A stretch of DNA of 16,307 bases from Bacteroidetes bacterium 4572_112. GTDB taxonomy: Bacteria; Bacteroidota; Bacteroidia; Bacteroidales; UBA1556. The notes under the pieces are model-generated. The model searched no databases and had not been told where the DNA came from. It saw nothing but the letters and a program-made list of their open reading frames with translations. The position numbers and the translations under genes are program-made. Shown piece by piece: positions 7,814 through 16,307 of this stretch; the first letter of the stretch is position 1, and every line of letters begins with the position of its first letter. The DNA lies in contig NIUZ01000040.1 of assembly GCA_002254285.1 (NCBI GenBank), positions 1 to 16,307 on the forward strand, read 5' to 3'.

Positions 7814-10800
7814 ATTTCTAATTTTAAAATATTAATCAATAAAGCTCTTAATTAAAAGCTAGCTTTAAGACCTATTGTTAATGAACGAGTTTTTGGGTAA
7901 ACATTATACTGATCGATACCATAAGCCAAACCACCCATTGATGTTTCTGGATCAACTCCAGAATAGCCTGTTAAAGTATATAAGTTATTTGCCGAAACAA
8001 AAACCGAGAAATTATTTATCCAACTATATCGCTCTACATCAAACTTATATGCTAAAGCGATATAATCAATCTTAAGGAATGAGGCATTTTCGACATATAG
8101 GTCAGCAATTGCAGCACCTGATTTTCTTCCTTGAGCAGCCCACTCTACACCTTCAGTATTTCCATTTAATGATGGTAAGTTATTAGGATCATCAAAGAAC
8201 ATCTGAGTAGCATTATATACATAGTTACCAATCATTGAGCGAAGAGCAAAATCTAAGCTAAACTGCTTATAAAAGGTAAATGAGTTTGACCAACCCATTT
8301 CTAGGTCTGGAGCTGCAGTACCTGCAACATAACGCTTGGCCTCAGAAATATTTTTAGTAAATCCTCCTGATTCAGAAGTATAAATAAACTCTCCGTTTTG
8401 CATAGTCACATATTCTGGAACATAGAATGAACCAGCTTCGCCACCACTCATAAGACCTACAACATACATCTCCTCGCCTACTAATCCTCTACCAGAAATA
8501 AATCCAGCTTTACGAACATTAGAATTTACATAAGAACCAAGGTCCGAGATAATTGTTTTATTATGCGACATATTTATACTTGTTTTCCAACGGAAGTTCT
8601 TATTATCAACAACAAATGCTTGAAGAAATAATTCGATACCGCTATTATCAATAGAACCAGAATTAGCCCATGTTGTAGAAGCCAAGTTTGGAGGAACTGG
8701 CACAGCATATGAGCCAAGTAAGTCGTCAGTAGTTTTCTTATAAACTTCTAACGATCCGCTAACTTTATTATTTAAGAAAGCAAAGTCTATTCCTAAGTTA
8801 ATTTCTGAAGTAGATTCCCATTTAAGATCTGGGTTTGCATTTTGAGCAGGGCTAAATGTAATAACCTCTTGTCCTGTTTCTGGATTAATAGCAAGACCCG
8901 AAGGTTGCCACAATAATTGACTGTGGTATTCGCCAATCTCTTGATTACCCGCAATACCAAAGCTTGCTCTTACTTTCAATTGATCGAGCCACTTTACATT
9001 ATCCATAAAGTCTTCCTTATCAATATTCCAGCCTATAGCAGCAGTTGGGAACCAACCCCACTTATTATTAGCACCAAATTTTGAGCTACCATCGCGGCGG
9101 ATAGAACCCGAAACATAATACTTACGATTAAAATTATATTGTGCTCTTCCGAAGAAGCCTACTAATTCTGATTTACCTTTCCAAGAGTTAATATCTCCCC
9201 ACTTTACCAAACCTAGAGTTTGTAAGTTGTTAGGACCAGCATAAGGACTTTGAGCGTCGCCTGCTTGAGCATAAAAACCATCATAAATTGACTCCTGATA
9301 AGAATAACCTGCTAATAAAGTAATATTATGTTTTTCGTTGAAAGTCTTTTTATAATTAGCAGTAAGTTCCATTAATTTCTGTTGGAAGTTATTATATTGT
9401 TTTTTACCAAAACCATTATCTGCACCAGAAAATAATCCTGAAGGGCGGAAATAGTCTGTTTTATCATCATTACGGATATATGCCAAATTTGCATTAACGT
9501 GTAAATCCTTAATAATTTCGTAGTCTACTTTAAAATTACCCAACAAACGCTTTGCTGTACGTACGTTAGTTATTTCGTTAATTGTAGCAATAGGATTTTC
9601 GTAATTAAATACACGGTCCGACTTAAAGTAAGTACCATCATCATTAAATACTGGATCTGTTGGGTTTCGAGAAAGTGCTTGATATATTATATCTTCTTTT
9701 CCCCATCCACCATAGCTTTCGTAATCATTTTCTTCAAAAGCAGTGATAATTCCACCACTAAATAAAACCTTATCATTAAAAGCTCTATGATTTACATTGA
9801 AACGTGCCGAGGTTCTTTCCTTAGAAGTTCCTTTCATCACACCTTCCCAAGTAGCTCGAGTTACCGACGCTACATAGTTTGTAGTATTATTACCTCCACT
9901 AAGGCTCAAATTTGTAGAATAAGATACACCCATTCTATAAATCTCGTCTTGCCAATCGGTAGAAGCACCACCATCTCTAAATATACTATCAACAGTATAA
10001 TTAGGATTATCTTTTTGCGCTTCCGACAAAAGCGGACCGCTAACATAATCTCTCATTTCTTGAGCCGATAGCATCTTTACTTTATTAGCTACCCAATCAA
10101 ACGAAACTTGAGAATTGAAATCTATTTTGCTATACGAACCATTACATTCGCCTTTGCCGTTTCCACCTTGCTTGGTTGTAATAATAATTACACCATTTGC
10201 TCCACGCGAACCGTAGATTGCTGTACTTGCAGCATCTTTAAGAATATTATAAGATTCTATATCATCAGGCGCAATAATTGTTGGATCAGCACCAGGCACT
10301 CCATCAATTACATATAGGGGGTCAGTATTAGACTCATAACCAGAAGCTCCACGAATTTTTACTGTAAAACCTGAGTTAGGATCACCACCACCCTTTGTAA
10401 TAGTAACACCGGCAGCCTTGCCTTGCATTGCTTGTACAGGGTCAGTAAGCATTCCCGAGTTCAAATCCTCAGCCTTAACTGTAGCTACAGCTCCAGTTTT
10501 ATCAGATTTGCGTTGCGTTGCATAACCAATAACAATAAGTTCATCCAAGGTTGTATTTTCAGCCTCTAACTGCACTGTTACTGCTTGATCCTCATTAAAA
10601 ACCATCTCTTTATGAATATATCCTATAAAGGAGAATTTAACGGTAGATCCTTGTGGTACTTTTAAAGAAAAATTACCGTTGATATCAGTAACTGTTCCAT
10701 TTTGAGTTCCTTTTTGAACTACATTAACACCTACCATTGTGCTTCCATCTTTCGCATCTTTAACAACTCCACTGACACTTACATCTTGGGCTATTAAATT

Positions 10801-13800
10801 AAATGAAAACATTACAAATAATAAAAGTAGAATTTTTTGCATAATCTATATTAATATTTAATTAAAAGAACCATATAATCGCATATAATTTCCTTTGTTT
10901 TAAAGCAAAAGTAAAACAATTGATTATACGGGGTGGATTTTATAAAACCTAGGCAAAAGTAATGATTTATTAATTATACATTACAATTTAACTAAGAATT
11001 ATATTCGCTTTTAAACTATCTGATATAACATAACTTACCTCATAATAATTTTAAACGTTTTTTTACTAAAAATAGAACTAAATACCTTTTAATAGATATT
11101 TTGTGTTAAAAAAGTTAATAATTCAAAAAAATACAACACCCTTGTTTAAAACTAAGAAAAAGACTTCCAAATATGTATAATACCTTTAAAAGTCATACAA
11201 TATATCAGACATAACTTATATTCAATACCTATAGATTATTATATAACACGCTATATTAGGCTATTACAATTTAGAAAATAATCACTATTTTCGCACTCGA
11301 TTTTCAAAAAATCATCGTGGGTTATTTTAACCCGTAGAAAATTGATTTACAGTCATTAATAAAATATCATATGAGAAAACAATCCATTCAAATAATCTCG
11401 ATAATAAGTTTTATTCTGCTAAGCATAACACTTAATGCACAGGTAATAAGTAGTAATCCTGCATTTCCTCAAGAGGGACAATCGGTAGTAATTACTTTTA
11501 ATAGTACACAGGGTTCTGGAGGTTTAGCAAATTATGCGGGTGATATATACGCACATATTGGTGTTATTACTAACCAAAGCTCCAGCGACTCCGACTGGAA
11601 ATATGTAAAAACTGGCTGGGGAGTAAATACTCCTGAAACCAAACTCATAAGCATTGGAAATAATGAATATACCTTATCCATTACTCCAGATATTAGAGCA
11701 TATTTTGGCGTACCTACTAGCGAAACCATAGAAAAAATAGCAATGGTTTTCCGTAGTGATGTTGCTGTTGGAGGAAGCTATTTGGAAGGTAAAAATGCTG
11801 ATAATAGCGACATATTTCAGATTGTGTATGCGGCTGGAGCAAATGTTAGCTTAGTAAAGCCTAGCAATGGATATATGTTTTCTGAAATTAATGATATTAT
11901 TACAATAACTGCTAGCAAATTTAGCGCAGACTCACTTTTACTGTTGCATAACGATACTGTAATAAAGCGTACTGATGCTGACAATGCTACAGATAATATA
12001 ACTGTAAGCAGCTATGGCAAACATTGGATAAAAGCCATTGCAAAGACTACTACCGAGAGCGTTGCCGACTCATTTTATTATTACGTTCCTAAAGCCGTAA
12101 CTGTGGAGGCATTGCCTACAGGAGTTATTGACGGAATAAATTATATAAGTGATACAGAGGTTATTCTTTGCCTTTATGCTCCCAATAAGAATTTCAGCTT
12201 TGTAATTGGCGATTTCAATAATTGGGAATTGGAGGATAGCTTTTATATGAAAAAGACCCCTGATAATAACTATTTTTGGCTAAAAATCAGCAACCTTATT
12301 CCACAGCAAGAGTATGTTTTTCAATACTTTGTTGATGGTGATGTAAAAATTGGCGACCCTTATGCAGAGAAGGTAAGCGACCCTTGGAACGACAAATGGA
12401 TTGATGATGCCACATATCCTAATATGTTGGACTATCCTAATGGAAAAACTGAAGGAATTGCTTCGGTATTGCAAACAGACCAAGGTAGTTATACATGGAA
12501 TACATCAAATTTTGTAGCTCCACAGAAAGATGAATTGGTAATTTACGAGTTACTAATTCGCGATTTTACAGCCAAGCATACTTTCCAGAGTGTGATTGAC
12601 AGCTTAAACTATTTGAAAGAACTAGGAATAAACGCCATTGAGCTTATGCCAATTAATGAGTTTGAAGGGAATAATAGTTGGGGTTATAATCCAAACTACT
12701 ATTTTGCTGTGGATAAATATTATGGTACAAAAGATGACTTTAAGAGATTGGTTGACACTGCTCACTCAATGGGAATAGCAATTATTCTTGATGTGGTATA
12801 TAATCATAGTTTTGGCACATCGCCTTATGTAAAACTTTGGTGGGATGCCAATAACAACCGTCCAGCGGCTGACAATCCTTTCTTTAATGTAACACCTAAG
12901 CACGATTTTAATGTGGGTTTTGATATGAATCACGAAAGTGCTGCAACAAAAAAATACATTAGCCGAGCAGTTAAGTTCTGGATTGAAGAATATAAGATTG
13001 ACGGATTTAGATTCGACCTTTCAAAAGGATTTACTCAGAAAAACACCTTAGGTGATGTTGGAGAATGGGGACATAAGGATGCTGGCAGAATTCATATTTT
13101 GAAATCATATGCCGACAGTATATTTGCTGTAAACCCTGATGCCTATGTTATACTTGAGCATTTTGCCGATAATGATGAAGAAAAAGACCTTTCGGCAAAT
13201 ATGATGCTTTGGGGAAATTTAAACCATGCATATGCTGAAGCTGCTATGGGATATAATACATCTGGCAAATCTGATTTCTCGTGGATATCGTATCAAGAGC
13301 GTGGTTGGACTAATTCACACGTTGTGGGATATATGGAAAGTCATGACGAGGAGCGATTGATGTATAAAGCATCGCAATGGGGAAATGTGAATGGTGGATA
13401 TTCCATAAAAAATAAAAACGTATTTATGCGAAGAGCTTCGTTGAATGCAGCTTTCTTTTTAACTGTGCCTGGTCCTAAAATGATTTGGCAATTTGGCGAA
13501 CTAGGATACGATATTTCCATAGACTATAATGGTCGTACTGGAGAAAAGCCAATTAAATGGGACTATATGGACGATGACGACAGAAAGAATAATTACGCAA
13601 TATATGCCGCAATTAATAAGCTAAGAGCAGATGAAAGCGCTTGTTTTCAAACCACTGATTATGATATGGATGTAAATGGTGCATTAAAGCAAATTACTCT
13701 TCGTCATTCTTCAATGAACTTGGTTACTGTGGGCAATTTTGATGTTATACCTCATAATTATACTGTAACAATGCCCCATTCGGGAACTTGGTACGACTAT

Positions 13801-16307
13801 TTCTCGGGAGATACAATAGAGGTAATAAATACAAATTATACCTTTGCTTTGGATATGGGCTTATTCCATATTTATACCGATAAGTCAATTACAACTCCGG
13901 ATTTGCCATTGGGAATTGGGGATAATGGAAGCATAAAAAACAATAATAATACTTTAAAAATATATCCAAACCCTAGCAATGGGGATGTTCTTAAGGTATT
14001 TATAAGTACAAAAGACAAAGTTGAACTTTCGATAATTAATATGGAAGGGAGAACTATTTTCACACAAACAAATTCACAATTGGGAGATAGAATTATTAAC
14101 CTTAATGATATGGGATTACCCTCAGGAATATACTTTTGTCGGATTATGGGCAAAAACACCAATGAGATTGTGAAGTTTATTGTTATTTAAATCATAATAA
14201 TTACGAATTTTGCAATCACTAAATCATAAATACTATAGATAATGATTAAAAAACCACATTTATCCTTTTGGGAGATATTTAACATGAGCTTTGGTTTTTT
14301 GGGAATTCAGTTTGGTTTTGCATTGCAAAATGCCAATGCCTCACGAATACTATTAAGCTTTGGAGCCGACGTACATCAGTTAAGCTGGTTTTGGTTAGTA
14401 GCGCCAATTACGGGAATGCTAATTCAGCCAATAATTGGTTATATGAGCGACAAAACATGGAATAGATTTGGACGACGTCGCCCCTATTTCTTGGTTGGTG
14501 CTTTTTTAACAAGTACCGCATTAATTTTAATGCCCAACGCACCCCATTTTGCAGGACATATTGCTCCAATGTTTATTGGTGGTGGTATGCTAATGATAAT
14601 GGATGCTTCCATAAATATTTCCATGGAGCCTTTCAGAGCCTTGGTAGCCGATAAACTCCCCGATGAGCAGCATACACTAGGTTTCTCTATGCAAACTCTG
14701 CTAATAGGGATTGGAGCTGTAGGAGGCTCATGGTTGCCTTATATACTCTCTAACTGGTTTACATTCCCTTCAGTAGCTGAAGATGGTTTAGTGCCTCCAA
14801 ATGTGGTTTGGTCTTTTTATATTGGCGCGGCAATATTGCTAGGAGCTATTATACTCACAGTGGTTACTACTAAGGAATATCCGCCAGAATTTTATAAAGA
14901 TGAAACCGAGGAAGAAGAAAGCAATGAGCCTTTCAAAATCCCTAAAATAATGTGGCAACTACTTATAGTACAATTCTTTTCGTGGTTTGCTTTATTCTCA
15001 ATGTGGGTATATACTACGCCTGCTATTGCTGAGCATTTTTTCCATACCACCGATCCTCACAATCCTGCATATCAAGAGGCTGGTGACTGGGTAGGAATAC
15101 TATTTGGTGTTTATAATGGAGTTTCTGCAATTATTGCACTTATGATTCCTGTGGTAGCAAATAAGCTTGGCCGCAGAGCAACTCACGGTATAGCCTTGGC
15201 GCTTGGTGGAGTTTCTCTACTTTCGTTTATGGTTATCCCAAATGCCGATTTACTTATAATTCCTATGATTGGAATTGGTATCGCTTGGGGCTCAATACTT
15301 GCTATGCCTTACGCTATGCTCGCAAACTCAATCCCTGCCAAAAGCATGGGTATGTTTATGGGAATTTTCAATATGTCGATCACTATTCCACAAATTGTAA
15401 ATGGTGTATTTGGGGGGTTGATTCTTCGCTATGCATTTGATGACGACCCTATGAAATCCTTAATAATGGCCGGAGTACTTATGTTACTTGGAGCTATTAG
15501 CACATTCTTTATTAATGACAAATTGGACTTGGAGAAAGCCGCTAAATAGAAAAATATGAACAAGAAGCCCCTTTGTTGATCCGACTTTACTAACTCTTTG
15601 TATATCAGTTTTTTTTTCGATTAACCAATTAAATAAGGACTCTATTGGCTGCCTTACTCTTGACACAGCAGTTGAAAACAAATCATCTGCTGCTTTGTTA
15701 AATTGTTTATTCTCATCACTCATTCCTTTGACACCTTTAATTGGAGTCAGCATTTCAGAATTGTAATTATCTTTCATATCTTTAAAGAACGCCTGGTTAT
15801 TGTATATTTTATCACCATAAAAAACTCGATCCCTTTTATTTACCCAAGCATCCTTGTAAAGTGTGAGATCATTAACCTATGCTGGTGTAAAGAGTATTTC
15901 TTCAGGATGAGGAAGCTTACCAATCCTACGAAAACCAAGAGCATGTAATTTTAAGCCATAATAGTAAAACCCTTTAGTTGAATTATATCCTTTGTCAGTA
16001 AGTTCTAAAGCAACTTTCCCTTTTCGCTTACCTGAACATGTTATGATAGGCATAGAATCCAATAAGCTTTGATCTAAACAACAATCTGAAGGTTGTTTCT
16101 CTGTCAATATTATCTGACTTAACTTAGAAAAAGCATTGTTCAATCTATTTAATCGACCATTAAATGCCTGATAACTTGGAATAGCTGGAAACCATGATTT
16201 TAAATACTCAATGGCAAACCTATGTATATTTTTCACCTTAAACAGCTGTTGGTGATGTGTTACAAACAAATAAACTGTCATTAATACCAAATTAATACCA
16301 AATTGGT

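Overview
The window (about 33% G+C by eye) comes from a Bacteroidota chromosome. The signs are a SusC/SusD pair, surface-lipoprotein signals with an acidic run after the lipid cysteine, two proteins with C-terminal type IX secretion (T9SS) sorting domains, A-rich leaders instead of Shine-Dalgarno sites, and TAnnTTTG-type -7 promoter boxes. T9SS points to a marine or environmental Flavobacteriia- or Marinilabiliales-like lineage; I cannot name a genus.

Left part (1-4940): the 3' end of a DsbD-like thiol:disulfide interchange protein stops just after its cis-proline and is followed directly by a strong terminator. Next come an OprB-type outer-membrane carbohydrate porin, a repeat-rich intergenic block, an Rh-type (not classical AmtB-type) ammonium/gas channel, and a small T9SS-secreted protein on the opposite strand. 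A 16-base motif occurs three times around the Rh gene: an inverted pair bounding 212 bp upstream of it, and a third copy downstream. The Rh gene therefore lies between inverted copies.

Right part (5069-15549): an alpha-glucan (starch, glycogen or maltodextrin) polysaccharide utilisation locus. Reading leftward from about 10842 on the minus strand are susC, susD and a SusE/SusF-like surface glycan-binding lipoprotein, closed by a terminator. Reading rightward from 11371 are a secreted GH13 alpha-amylase with N-terminal accessory modules and a T9SS tail, then an MFS sugar transporter of the GPH/SLC45 type. The amylase would cut polymer outside the cell, SusE/D/C would bind and import oligosaccharides across the outer membrane, and the MFS protein would move maltose-size sugars across the inner membrane. 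The 528 bp between the divergent arms must hold the control region. The SusE/F-like gene carries a single-base frameshift, so the locus may be partly damaged.

Right edge (15550-16307): a decayed DDE transposase abuts the stop codon of the transporter gene. It has an in-frame amber codon, an apparently missing C-terminus and an 11-bp tandem duplication near its 5' side. Genes often found in such loci (maltose phosphorylase, beta-phosphoglucomutase, a LacI or SusR regulator) are not in the window.
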